Below are positions 49,401 to 60,152 of a stretch of 64,000 nucleotides of DNA, one piece after another. The notes under the pieces are model-generated. The model was not told the DNA's origin, ran no database searches, and worked only from the letters and a program-made list of their open reading frames with translations. The stretch's first letter is position 1, and each line of letters opens with the position of its first letter. The stretch lies in contig NC_084587.1 of the NCBI RefSeq assembly GCF_033807715.1, positions 28,957,017 through 29,021,016 of the forward strand. Reading direction: 5' to 3'. A program made the position numbers and the translations under genes. The DNA comes from Cololabis saira. Taxonomy: Eukaryota > Chordata > Actinopteri > Beloniformes > Belonidae.

Positions 49401-52400
49401 GTTTTTGGAGGCTGTATGTATCGCACACCAAAACAAAAGCAAAACACAGACACATGAAGCTATTGCAATCATATAAACCCATTCATCATGTGCATTTGCT
49501 GCAGGAGTCTCTGCCAGATGTGGTGAAGAGGCCCACTCTGGTTTGCGTCTGGCCCCGGGCTCTCAGCAGCTCCAGCAGGTTGGAGGTTAACGCCTGGTTT
49601 GACAGAAGACTCCACAACTACTTGAGCTTCCTCACAAAGAGCCTGATCAGCCCAGACGTCACACACAACGCCTCATGCGTGGCCTTCCAGAAGCTGTATG
49701 TGTCGTTGCAACTATACACAACAAATATGTAGCTGATGTGTGTGTATGTCTCGATTTAATGATGTGTTTTCTCAGGGTGTTGGTTCTTGGGGACTACAAC
49801 TACACTGTTGCTGACTTCAGGAGGCAAGATGTGTTCGACACCGTAAAAGATTACCTCAGAGCAGGTCAGCTTTTAGAGCAAGTCATTGTGATTTAAATCA
49901 GAGGTATTTTTCTAGATTTAATTTGGATAATTTACCGTATTTTCTGGACTATAAAAAAAAACAATAAAAAAAAGATATACAAGCCGCACCTGCATACAAG
50001 CCGCATCCGCTCTATTTAAAAAAAAAAGATATGCAAGCCGCAGATATTTATGTTGTTAGATTAGATATTTACTACATGTACAAAACCATTTTGAACTGTA
50101 AATGATGTACATGTTTGTACCTAAATAGATCCTTTCCTAACAGTGTCTTTTAACACGGCAGCAACTTTGCTGATTAAAACGGGACAGAACCAAGAGAAAA
50201 TAACCGGTATTTATTTATCTATTTATCTGTTTGAAATCGGCTTCTACCTACTTATATCTGCTAAAGAAGAAGTAGCATATTCTTCTTTGCATTTATTTTG
50301 TCTTAGTTTTTATTCTAATTCCGGTTAGCACTCCCCCTAGCGGTGGAAGAAAAATCCACAGAATAGCCGCACCTTTGTATAAGCCGCATGGTTCAAAACC
50401 TATGAAAAAAGTAGCGGCTTATAGTCCAGAAAATACGGTACTCTTAATTTGGGAGCAGCTGCTTATGGTGGGACAGTATTTGGATTTTTTATTTCTTGTC
50501 ATGACAGAAATCCATCCCTTAATTTCATTGACTTTATTATTATTACGATTTTTCTTGTCCAGAAACACCAAGGTGTTACAACTCCAGCGACCCAGAACTA
50601 AACTCTACAGCCTGGTTTGTCGAGTACATCGGCCCCTTCATGCCTTTCCTCACTCTGGAGGATCTTCAGACATTTGGATCTGAACAGGTGCTGAATCAGG
50701 ATCTGGATTTGTCTGATTGACTCAAAGTGGAATTAAAAGGAACATTGTTTATAAATTTAGGATCTACATACTTGATTGTCTGTTTCTGCAGGTTCTCCAG
50801 GTGTTCACCGTGAACCCTCTGAACATCGCGCTCCTCAATCATTCTGTGTTACCGCTGAACCTCACCAACTACTACACTCAGCTGATATACCAGCAGGACG
50901 CCAACTTCAACCCCCTACTGTGAGTTAGGGCCTTTAAAACATGCTGTACTTACAGCAGACACGAACTCGGCTGCATTACGACTGACATACTGTACAGCAC
51001 GTGATCTCTGAGTGCTGTTTCCACTCTCTTTGCAGTCTCCCTCTGTTGTGTCGGTGTGTCGTCCCCGGTCAGGCATTCACCCAGCTGTCTGCTAATGAAA
51101 GTCAAATAGTTCTGCAGAACCTCACCATAGTCTGCACAGACCTCGACCCTCAGGTAATATACTCAAACACAAGAATGTAGCAATGCTGCTGTTACCATTT
51201 CTGAATGGATGTTAAGAATTAACAGGGAAAACTGAGAGGGCAAATCTGTAAAAACAAATGAAATGAAGCAAAAAGGCATTTGATGTAAATACACTGCAAA
51301 AACTCACTTCTAAGAAAGTTCATTAAAAAATTAATTTTTTATTTATTTTTTGGATATTTTTACCCTGATTTTTTCCCCCATTTTATCACCCAGTGCTCCC
51401 ACCTAAGTGACAGTCCTGGGCAAAAACCTTTTTTTTAAAGAAAATCAGAAAACTGTTTTGCTAATTTAAAGAATTCTGGTCAAGATATTTCTGCTCAAAA
51501 TACGTAAAATTGACTAGATTTAGGAAAATTGGGATTATTTCTGGAGGGGCTGTTTTTGCAGTGTACCATATGATAACTCAACTAGAGGGCAGAATCCATA
51601 ACTTTAGCATTCAGGTGGTCTCTTTGGATGTGCTTAATGCACTGAAGCGGACAATGACTACCATATGATTAGCAGTAGTCCTCTAAAACAAGTCCAGCAG
51701 AGCCGGTAGTGTGTCATGTCCGCATGGTGTAGTAACATGAATGAATAGTAGAAGTGGTTGTGAGACATATAACGCACAATTAATTGCCACAATTCATCAG
51801 CACACCCATTCAGGAATGTGAATAATTTGGAAAAAGAGATGTGAGGAAATTGGAATGACAACAAAATCATGGAACTGTTAGCTGCTTCTTGTACCTGACG
51901 TAGACGTTTGTTTGTCGTCTACTATGAATATGTTGAAATGTTCAACTAAAGAGTCTCCATCACAGAACACTTTCCCTTCATTTAATAAAACGTGCTGCTG
52001 TATCAGGAAATAAAAAAATTTAAAACTTTATGAAAGCTGGCAGAAAAAGGGAAATGACATGAGGAGCAGCGCAGGGGAAAGCGAGGCATGACACAGAAGC
52101 AGGAATGTACACACTCACAGAGGAGCTGAAAAGACACAGTTGCAGAAAACTGAGGCTGAGCAGACGAATTAAGCAAGGGACATCCCAGGGGAAAACATAT
52201 TCAAAGTAAAACAGTAAGACAGAAATACAAGCTAAACACCAAACAGGAATCCAAAGGCCACAGAAAGAAAGATGATAATGTCTTTGTTCATTCACCAACA
52301 ATTTCTCCAATTTGTGCGGAAGAAACCTGTTATATATGTGCAATAAATTCACTTTCTGTTGGGTAGAGAGTAGGGATTGTGTCTCTGTGTACCAGCTTGT

Positions 52401-55400
52401 CCAGTTCCTCATAATATTTTTTATTTTTCATCTCTAGATTTCTGCTGCTTTAGCTGCTAACTTTGGTGATGACATTGACGCCACAACTATTACTGCCCTC
52501 GGCAACGAAAGCAACAGCATGTCCGTGGGCCAGATCAAGAACATTAGGCCTCAGGACGTGTTTTTAGCTCTTGCCACTCTCAGCTCTGTGACGGGGTGGA
52601 GCGAAGGCCAGGCCAAGGCCATCATCCTGTCTCTGATGTCCTCAGGGATGATGAAGGTACCGCCTGCCCTCATTGATTTGAAATTAACTTTATTTCTGTA
52701 TGCAAACCTTTATAGAAAAAAGTCATCTTTTTCGTTTTCCCAGTCTTTCATCTGTGTGCTGCCTGCACATTTGCTTTAATCCCACCAGATCAACAGCTCA
52801 GAATCACTCTTTACGCTGGGCTCCCTCATCGTGGGTTTACCTTCCTACGTCTTCCAAAGCGTCAGCGCCTCCCAGCTTCTCATCGCATCCAGAGACACGT
52901 CAATTATAACGCACATGGGGTCAGCTTCACAGGTTATCCAGCGTACTTTTGTCACTCAGGTAAGGCGTCAGCTTTTCTGCTGCAGGCTTTCAATTTTAAA
53001 TGAATACACTTCATTTTGTTTTTAAAGCCCAGAAAACTCAACTAGTAAAGACTTTTGCAGACACACTTTCTTTGTCTCGTCCAAAAGACTAAGAAATGGA
53101 CTTTGTGCCTGAAGGTGCTTTTAAGCTTTACTTTTAGTATCACTTCAACATCATGCACCATTTGTAATGAGCTTTGCAGACTGCTAGGTGGCACAGGAGA
53201 GTCATATCTACAGTAAAAACATACAAGTGGTATCAATATGTAATCTTAACAAGAAATCAAGTAGGTGCCTCTGCTAAAGTTTAAAATATGCTTTTGTATA
53301 TTTTATATTTGGATGTAATCTACTCTTTAACCTCATTTGACTTGTTTCAGTTGGTTATGTGCTATTTGAAATTGATGCTAATCTCATGTTTGGAAAGAGA
53401 TTTTTTGCTGATAGCTCGCTGCGTCTTCTCTTTCTCTCAGATCATATCATTGAACACCAACAGTGAGACGATTATACAGAACGTTCCTGATGACTTTGCC
53501 ATCAATATCCCTCGAGTTCACCTGCAGAGCTTCTCAAGCAGCAGCACCGTCATCACCCAACTCAACCGAAAGAAATGGAAACGCCAGCAGGTACAGGGGT
53601 TTAATCACATGCACTTCAGTGTATTGTCACTTTTACAGCGTCATTACATTCTGCATTTCATTTATTTGTTTGTTTGTTAGGTTGAGTTGTTCTTCAATCT
53701 AATTGCAACAGAAAGTGCCACCACTCAGCTGGGAAGTCCAAATGAGTGAGCTTTTACTACGTTTTCTAAGCGATTAGTCAGAAAATACCCTGCAAACAGA
53801 TTTCAGTGTGTACCTTTTTGTTTTTGTGCAGTTTGTCCTCCTCTGTGCTGCAAGGGTTCTCATGCACAAGTGTAAGACTGATCAAAAGGGTACAGATCAA
53901 GAGACTGATCAAGGCTTGCAGGAGGAAACGCAGAAACAAGGTCAAACTGGTGGAGACTCAGGTGAGATGGTAGAAGGGCGCATATGTACTTTCGATTGCT
54001 TATTTTGTTCTGCAATAATCAAGATCACACACACTATTCTGGGGGCGAAACAGAAAAAGAAAAAATCCCTTGAACACAAAGATGATTGTAATGTTGAAAG
54101 GAAACAAATTTAAATGTATGTCTCATCCTCCAAACTGATGGAAATGATGGCATATGGGTGCTGAATGATATGGATGCTTTGATACAGACTTTTTTTTTTT
54201 TATCCCTTCCAGCTGACCTGCATGTACAACTATATCAAAGTAGAATCAGATGCCTCCAACTTCACCCTCTACCCTCCAGATATTCTTCTGTACTACAAGT
54301 GAGAATCTGTCACGTTTATTTCTGTTGAATATTGGGTATATGGAGGCTTTCCTTCATTGATGTGACTAATGTGATGTTATTTTGTTTTTGTTTATCCTTC
54401 CTACAGTTACGCACTGGTGCCACAGGCCAGCTGCAGGTCCTACTTTGAACAACTGGGCGATGCAGACTTCTTTTTGTTCTCCTCAGCCCTCCGCTACAAA
54501 CGGATTGCTCTGTTTGATAATGCCAAGAGCTGCCTGGTGAGACCCTAAAGGACTTTAATAAACTCATAGTTCATCAAATTTTATGCTAAAAGGAATTAAA
54601 GCATTAAAAACCTCTCTGCTCTGTAACATTACACACTTCAATGAAAATAATTTCCCCATTCTTTATAATGGCACTGCTTTTCTCCACTCTTGTTTTTTTT
54701 CTTGTGACATTTCCTTTTGTTTTATTAGTCATGTTGCAGTTGCATTTGTGTTTTCTGTTAACTAATTTTTGTCTGGCGAAGCCGATGGGAAAATCATTTT
54801 TGAAAGGTGACGTTGACTCAGAACCAAATAAAGGCTGAAATCTAATATCCACAGGGGCTGAGATACAAGTAAAGCTGCAGCAAATGCTTGTGCAAATCGA
54901 GAAAATTGACTACAAAAAAATAACCATATTTTCTGCCTTGAGGATTTGTTGAACCGTTAAAGCAGCAAAGTAACAAAACTGAAAGACCGTAGTTGCAGAT
55001 AAGAGAGTGGACATGTGCTGCTTCAGTCCAAACAATACAGTGCGTTTTATATATGACGCATGCTGCACTTGTATTGTTTATTGTTTTTGCAATGCAAGAG
55101 TTTAAATTCACTACATGAGTAAGTTCCAGTAATTTACCTCAGATCTGATAGCCAATAAAAGTATTAGAGGTTTACAAACCTTTATGTTTTTCAGAAATAA
55201 ACGTCCTTCATTTTAGGAGTCTTTGTCATGCATTACAATATAATTTTTGTTTAAAAATGAAGAAACTCTGCTTTATCAGATTAGTCTATTAATTGCTGAA
55301 CTATTTGCTAGCCACTTTTTTCTGTCAGTAGAAACACATATTTTTGAATCCTGAATCTGGAAAAACACTTCAATGCTGGGCGACAATACAGTGTGAAAAG

Positions 55401-58400
55401 CAGAAATCTTAAACTCAAGGTAAATGTCAGGCGTGTTCAGTTCTTCTAATGTTGTCTGTTATTTGTTTCTTTTCTTGAATCCTCTAAGGGCATAACAAAC
55501 ACAAGCTTGACTGAGGACAATGTCTCGGTTTTGGGAAACATGTGTTGCGTGTTGGATGGATCCTACATCCAGAACTCTGATCCTTCCATCTTGGAAAAAC
55601 TGCAGAGCTGCCAAGATCTTACAGAAGCTCAAGCAGCTGCAGTTGAAGCTCTTCTGACGAGCGGGAACACGAAATACGGGTATGTGAACAGCAGCAACAA
55701 CGTGGAGCTTTTTTTTTCTTTTCTTTTGCACAAACATTTGGTGTCCTTTTTTAATAACCGGCTCTGATTTTTATGAACCAGAGAGCCCTCATCATGGACT
55801 GGAGAAACTCTGACGGACCTTGGCATCTTACCATTGTATATGCCCTCAACCTTCTATGATCATTTTGACAAAGTGAGTGATTTATGCACACAGACAACTA
55901 GCAGAAAAAGGTCCCATATGTAGCGTTGGATTGAGATGGGTTCATTTTATTCCTCCTCACAGCGAACGAAGCGCAGTTTCCTTAGGTACTTCATAAGAGT
56001 TCTCCGGAGCAACGGAGTGGGCAGACGAAAGAAGAGGAACCTGAGGAGAGCAATAAGAGCGTCCATCAGAAAGAAGTCAAAGCGATCCACAGGTCAGTTT
56101 TCTTCTCTTAATTGCTTTGCATATTTTTGTCCAAGAATTTAAAAGTTTGCCCATTTTTCCCTCGTTTCAGTCACAGAGTGCACAGTAGGAATGATCAGCT
56201 CGGTGACCATCAGCGATGAAACCTTCCCCTTTGACTATGACGATGTAAACCAGTTCAACTGCTGCCTCCAAGCCACGACTGTCAGTCAAAACCTGGACGC
56301 CATCACTCAGAAGGTGGATGAGGAGGAATACCTCGAGATTGTTCTCAGCAAGTTACGAGAGGTGGGTGGCAGGAACTATGGAAAGCTACATAAGCATAAT
56401 AATAAACATGTATCTGCACGCTGTCATCAAATGCTTTGAAATAGCTTCAGTACAATGTACCGTATGTGTAATTATGATAAATGCTTTTTTCATCATCCGT
56501 CATTCATTTGGCTTTTTGTTTGAGTCCTTAAGCAAAGTTTAACATTGTTGAAGTTGAAAAATAATCTTTTTCCTAAGGTACAATCCATACTGTTGTACAT
56601 TAAACAGTTTGATTTTTGATATTTAAACTGTTTCAGAAGCTCTAATTTACATTTATAACTGAGCAAGACTATGTAAATAGTGCGCGGTTGTTTTCATTAG
56701 AACAATGATAGATCAGTCTGCATCTCCTCCAAATGTGTCTTACAAGCTTTAGGTTCATCACCAGTCTTCTATCTTTTGGAGTTTCTGGAGCCATAATGAA
56801 AACATGTTAACTCATAGGTCTGCAATTTGGATACCTGCTCAAGTCCAAAAAATGTTTGCAGTGCAGATACTCTAGCTCAGGGGTCGGCAACCCAAAATGT
56901 TGAAAGAGCCATATTGGAGCAAAAACACAAAAAAACAATATGTCTGGAGCCGCAAAGAATGAAAAGTCTTGTATAAGCCTTAGAATGAAGACAAATGGCG
57001 AAAGGAAAAATGTTGAGAAAAAAGTCAAAATGTCGAGAAAAAAGTGGAAATGTTGAGAAAAAAGTCGAAATGTTGAGGAAATAGTCAAAATGTCAAGAAA
57101 AAAGTGGAAATGTCAAGAAAAAAGTGGAAATGTCGAGAAAAAAGTGGAAATGTTGAGAGAAATGTCGAAATGTCGAGAAAAAAGTCGAAATGTCGAGAAA
57201 AAAGTCAAAATTTTTAAATGTCGAGATCAAAAAGGAAAGGAAAAAGGAAGAAAAAAAGAGAAAAAAGGAAAAAAGAAGAAAAAAAGGAAAAAAAAGGTCA
57301 AACATTTTTGAAAAAGCTCCAGGAGCCACTAGGGCACCACTAAAGAGCCACATGCGGCTCTAGAGCCGCAGGTTGCCGACCCCTGCTCTAGCTTATTCTC
57401 AGATAACATTGTCAATGACTTTTGAGTTCTGTTTATAGTCCGTTCCTTTATTTGTCGTATAAGAACGCTTTTATGAAAAGCCTACACCTTTTTTAAGACT
57501 GCAGAGTTTGATCATTCACTTATGATGTGTTATCGTTGAGTTTTGTGTCCTTTAACCTCTTTTGAAAATACCCCATTACCTCTTTGCATCTAATACCACA
57601 AACAAGGATACATTTCACCTTAAGTCTTCTTCTGATTCTCTCATTATTAAAGGCTTACAATTCAACGATCCCAGAGGATCAGGTTCAGTTGTTAAGTGCA
57701 GCTTCCCGTGTTGCCACTGTTGAAGACATCAACTTGTGGAATATCACTCAAATCGACACGCTTGCTGCTTTGATGGATTCGTCTAACGGGGAGTGGGACC
57801 CAAACTTGGTGAGCAAACATCCTGGAAAATAATGTGTTTTTTAGAGGCTTCTGCACTCTTCATCAGTACATGTTTCTCCTCCTCCAGGCTAAAGCCATCA
57901 TCACCAAGTATCTGAGTGTTGAAGGAAACCAACTTGGCAGCGCAGAGCTCAACGCCATCGAAGGACCCAACCTGTGCTCCCTGGATGTGAATGTTGTGAG
58001 ACTCATTTCTCAACAAAGCCTCAAGTAAGAAGTCTGGACCTTTAGCAAGAGAGTTTCAGTGGGATGAAATTACATCAAACTACAAGTATATTCCTGAGGA
58101 CATAAAATAAAATAAAAAACAGAAAGAAAAACAGAAAAAAAGTTGTTAACACTAATCCCGCTCTGAAAGGTTAAAAAGAAGCCTTTCTCAAGAGTTTCAG
58201 CAACAAGAAGCCACAGTCGGATCCATTCAAATAATAAATTCAATAAAATTGTCACCTTCCCGAAGAAGAGCGGTTTGTCAACAAAAACCAAATTATGATA
58301 CATTACATAATTAACCTTTTTCTAGTTGTTGAGACCTCACTGAATTTTTTTTTTTTTGTCTGCATATATGTTAATAGTTAATACCATGTTGGTAAGAACC

Positions 58401-58417
58401 TAAGGCATATATGTATG

Positions 58418-58499
<82 letters not shown>

Positions 58500-60068
58500 T
58501 TTGTGACATAAAATATATATGATATATTTTTTTATACATCACATATATTTATTTTATTAATATATATAAATCTATATATACATACATACACATATATACT
58601 TTTTTTTTTAAAGAACAGCTTCTTTTAACTTAAAAAATATATATACTTTTTGAGTCTGATAGCATGCCAGTGCACTAAAATGTCATTCTTAATGTGCACT
58701 TTTGAAGTATGTTGTAAATGACAGTATTCTAATTTATCCTATTCTATTCTAACATATAATTTCTGAGTTTGCTGTCATGCCTATTATACAGCAAACAACA
58801 GCATACAAATGTATTGTTATATTGAAAAGCAAGTTCCACATTGATAAGTGCTGCTGGGGCTTTTCTCGTGCCTCACGCCGTCTGTGTTTCCTGCAGAGAC
58901 GCCGATGCCTTGAACGTGTCCAGCTGCACCAGCGAGAAGCTGAGAGAGTTGTTCAACATTGCCATTGTGGCATTTGGCAGCACAGCTCGCTCAACTGTCT
59001 CTCCTACATCTTACCAGCTCATTCATCCATACATTGGTAAGCCGATGGATACATGTAGTTCCATCACATGCCAGGAAAGCTTTTCTTTTTGCAAACTTTG
59101 TGTTCGTTTCTTTTCCTGTCCTGCAGGAGGTGCAACTACTTCTTATATCCGCAGTCTCACAGCCTCCAACGTGAGCATGGATCTGTCCACCTTCACCAGT
59201 CTGAACGAGACCGTTGTGCTGGTCAGTCTTGTGTTTATGTGCTTATTGTGAATCTTTCTTGGTTTTTTTTGGAGGGGGGGGCGGGAGGGTTTATGCAGCG
59301 TCACAACCTTTCAAAACGGGATCACTTGTTAAATACTTTCTAGCTTTCTTTTTAATATTTTTGCAAATATTTTTGTCTTTATTCTTCTCCCCTTATGTCC
59401 TTTCTGTAGAACCTGTCTGTCAGTGAAGTTGGAGATCTTCTTGGCAGCAACCTGCCAGAGCTGAAGTCGTACGAAAACCAAACCCTGGTGCAGAGTTGGA
59501 TCCGCAGCCAATATCAGTCCCAGCTTGACACACTGGGAGTGGGCCTGGTGGGAGGCAGGGCTGACCCAGTCTCCAGCAACGCCACGACAACACCCACCAC
59601 AACACCCACCACAACACCCACCACCACATCCACCACAACATGCAACTCAGGTAAGTCTTGAACAAGTCGGGTGACGTCAAGGTAATATTCCGCAAACAAC
59701 AGCTCAGATAAGAGCGATATTAAATTCAAAATGAGTTTATATTTTCCATGAATTGGTCAAATGTCTCAGTTTCAGCATCTGATATGGTGATTATGTTCTA
59801 CTGGGAATAAGATACGGGTTTATGAGATTTGCAAATCATTGCATTCTGTTTATTTTTACTTTTTCGATGAGGTTATAGTAATGTCTCCCCTCAAAGCGGC
59901 CTTGATAATATTAAGTCACCTGGAGGGCATGCAGTGTCGTGTTGCCACTCCCTGAACTTTGCATGTGTTTATGTTTTAGGTAACAGTTTCCACATCCAAG
60001 CAGACGCTGGCCTCTTCCTCCTCATTTTCCTCGGACTCCTCCTCACTTCTCAGCAGAGAACAATGTAA
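25891..60068 (+). CDS. msln: Giant mesothelin-type GPI-anchored protein (64 coding exons)
   Basis: Member of the mesothelin, otoancorin, stereocilin family of superhelical cell-surface proteins. Sixty-four exons sum to 7752 nt, 2583 aa plus TAA, with consistent phase throughout; exon lists are in the six block entries below. The signal peptide is [18 protein letters not shown]. Residues about 30-1780 form repeated helical modules. A cationic segment with two convertase motifs is at 2192-2232. The C-terminal domain (about 2233-2540) closely follows mature mesothelin, e.g. [47 protein letters not shown] and [11 protein letters not shown] Thr/Pro stalk and a GPI signal ([14 protein letters not shown]) end it. 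Human mesothelin precursor is about 630 aa and is cut by furin into MPF and mesothelin; this protein is about four times longer because the N-terminal part is multiplied. The domain match to mesothelin is strong; orthology (mslna or mslnb of zebrafish, or a lineage-specific paralog) is not settled. Small extra exons could have been missed. Confidence 0.88.
26910..28131. mobile_element. Fish repeat beginning AGGGCCCGAGCAC, with internal tandem repeats
   Basis: About 1.2 kb between AGGGCCCGAGCACTGACAG on the left and GAGGGCCCGTTCATCGCTGC plus TTGCAGCTTTAAT on the right. It contains three tandem copies of a roughly 138-bp unit (starting near 27661, 27800 and 27938; marker TGGTCAATATTTGATAG and GTGGGTGGTGTCATC). 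A MITE is inserted near its left end. This looks like a common teleost repeat family; I cannot assign its class. Confidence 0.6.
26945..27168. mobile_element. hAT-type palindromic MITE with perfect 8-bp duplication
   Basis: 224 bp with inverted ends CAGTGTTTCTCAATCCTGGT and the near-complement CAGGATTGAGAAGCACTG. It is flanked on both sides by CCCTATTG (26937-26944 and 27169-27176), a perfect 8-bp target-site duplication as made by hAT transposases. Confidence 0.88.
32427..32600. repeat. (GGAT)n microsatellite
   Basis: About 43 GGAT units with one variant (GGTT near 32515). The long translated frames on both strands (Met-Asp-Gly-Trp and Ile-His-Pro-Ser runs) are by-products of the repeat. 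Confidence 0.97.
34675..34719. repeat. Perfect 21-bp hairpin, 3-nt loop
   Basis: The left arm starts AACTTTAGCCAATATATTA; the right arm is its exact complement, ending GGCTAAAGTT, around TTA. It lies in the intron between exons 8 and 9 of the mesothelin-like gene. Confidence 0.85.
35398..35426. repeat. (GT)n microsatellite
   Basis: About 14 GT units. Confidence 0.85.
35852..35931. repeat. (TA)n microsatellite
   Basis: About 40 TA units, 95 bp upstream of exon 9 (36027). Confidence 0.95.
39934..40014. repeat. (TA)n microsatellite
   Basis: About 40 TA units in the intron between exons 17 and 18. Confidence 0.95.
40364..40411. repeat. (CA)n microsatellite
   Basis: About 23 CA units starting 15 bp after the exon 18 donor. 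Confidence 0.93.
41395..44839 (+). repeat. msln: Mesothelin-like exons 24-34: second copy of 11-exon block
   Basis: Exons: 41395-41606, 42005-42105, 42193-42311, 42413-42589, 42681-42712, 42820-42917, 44165-44187, 44273-44294, 44392-44419, 44513-44597, 44693-44839. Lengths: 212, 101, 119, 177, 32, 98, 23, 22, 28, 85, 147 nt (348 codons, residues 832-1179). Eight of eleven lengths equal those of the first copy and all phases match. Protein similarity is clear but modest (e.g. [29 protein letters not shown]), so the duplication is old. The intron at 42918-44164 holds repeat sequence. Confidence 0.88.
43281..43735. repeat. Purine-rich stretch and DNA-transposon-like repeat
   Basis: Positions 43281-43380 are almost pure A/G. 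Positions about 43520-43735 carry a compositionally distinct, CpG-bearing sequence with TTCGAAGG-type inverted motifs (GAGCCTTCGAAATGGGAC on the left, AGCCTTCGAAGGACGCAG on the right), typical of a fish non-autonomous element. The long minus-strand frames over it look spurious. Confidence 0.4.
45592..45633. repeat. Perfect 20-bp hairpin, 2-nt loop
   Basis: The left arm is AACTTGTAGGGGCTTGATGC, then CT, then its exact complement. It lies in the intron between exons 36 and 37 and is unlike the AT-rich sequence around it. Confidence 0.88.
46013..46282 (+). repeat. LINE-type 3' end
   Basis: It contains GAGGTTTCTTCCTGTAAAAG, CTTGCTCAGAGCGGG, GCCTTGAGATGACATTCGTC and GCGCTCGATAAATAAAGCTG followed by a (GAACT)-like tail, the standard 3' end of a common fish LINE family. 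In the exon 36-37 intron. Confidence 0.7.
48513..48600 (+). repeat. SINE-like repeat, second copy
   Basis: TTCTGTGTGGAGTTTGC, TGTTCTCCCTGTG and GGGTTTTCTCTGGGTCTTCC match the complement of the 7110-7268 repeat. Confidence 0.6.
49933..50440. mobile_element. MITE with 20-bp terminal inverted repeats
   Basis: The left end TACCGTATTTTCTGGACTAT is the exact complement of the right end ATAGTCCAGAAAATACGGTA. TA is present at both ends, compatible with a mariner-type TA duplication. Internal GCAAGCCGCA-like motifs repeat. It lies in the exon 44-45 intron. Confidence 0.75.
51292..51563. mobile_element. Short MITE with CACTGCAAAAA ends
   Basis: The ends CACTGCAAAAAC and GTTTTTGCAGTG are exact complements, 272 bp apart. 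No clean target duplication was seen. In the exon 47-48 intron. Confidence 0.6.
52438..56361 (+). other. msln: Mesothelin-like exons 48-58: pre-cleavage region and cationic segment
   Basis: Exons: 52438-52656, 52789-52959, 53441-53590, 53681-53745, 53832-53961, 54213-54298, 54407-54536, 55489-55679, 55782-55872, 55963-56092, 56171-56361 (residues 1781-2298). Exon 52 ends in a basic stretch ([20 protein letters not shown]). Exon 57 (55963-56092) encodes residues 2192-2234: RTKR then S, a 37-residue basic peptide, then RKKSKR then S. The second site is where mesothelin precursor is normally cut, and exon 58 ([13 protein letters not shown]) begins the mesothelin domain. Confidence 0.88.
56878..57385. 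mobile_element. hAT MITE with perfect 8-bp duplication and internal minisatellite
   Basis: The inverted ends CAGGGGTCGGCAAC and GTTGCCGACCCCTG are flanked by CTCTAGCT on both sides (56870-56877 and 57386-57393). The inside (about 57005-57215) is a tandem array of an 18-20 bp unit of the form AAATGTCGAGAAAAAAGTGG, followed by a purine-rich run. In the exon 58-59 intron. Confidence 0.9.
57653..60068 (+). other. msln: Mesothelin-like exons 59-64: mesothelin domain, stalk and GPI signal
   Basis: Exons: 57653-57808, 57888-58024, 58897-59036, 59127-59221, 59410-59650, 59980-60068 (residues 2299-2583). This is the part most like human mesothelin, with the same order of WN[IV]T, LCSL, a Cys in SSC, [YF][IL]GGA, NVSMDL, the conserved LxVxEVxxLLG helix and LDTLGxGL. 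Exon 63 ends with a Thr/Pro stalk of TTTP repeats (59580-59640). The last exon gives the hydrophobic GPI-attachment signal and ends ...QQRTM, TAA at 60066-60068. Confidence 0.92.
58422..58496. repeat. (TA)n microsatellite
   Basis: About 37 TA units in the exon 60-61 intron. Confidence 0.95.
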
Positions 60069-60152
60069 AGAAAACATGGCTGATTTTAGTCATTTACTAT
60101 CCAAAGTGGTTGATTGAAGAAGAGTGTGAAATTATGTTTTTAAGTATAACCA

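Larger units (their letters stand above)
45018..51153 (+). other. msln: Mesothelin-like exons 35-47: further modules
   Basis: Exons: 45018-45226, 45358-45461, 46957-47075, 47200-47355, 47513-47727, 47819-47904, 49069-49205, 49288-49413, 49505-49695, 49776-49864, 50563-50687, 50792-50919, 51036-51153 (residues 1180-1780). Exons 35-38 start a third copy (209, 104, 119, 156 nt; [16 protein letters not shown]). Exons 39-42 and 43-45 keep the same phase order with more diverged sequence ([60 protein letters not shown]). Several N-glycosylation motifs are present. Confidence 0.85.

Noticed and set aside
25891..60068. Naming the large gene otoancorin or stereocilin
   Set aside because: The C-terminal 300 residues match mesothelin specifically (furin-type site, NVSMDL, LDTLGxGL, GPI end). 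The family relation holds for the upstream modules only.
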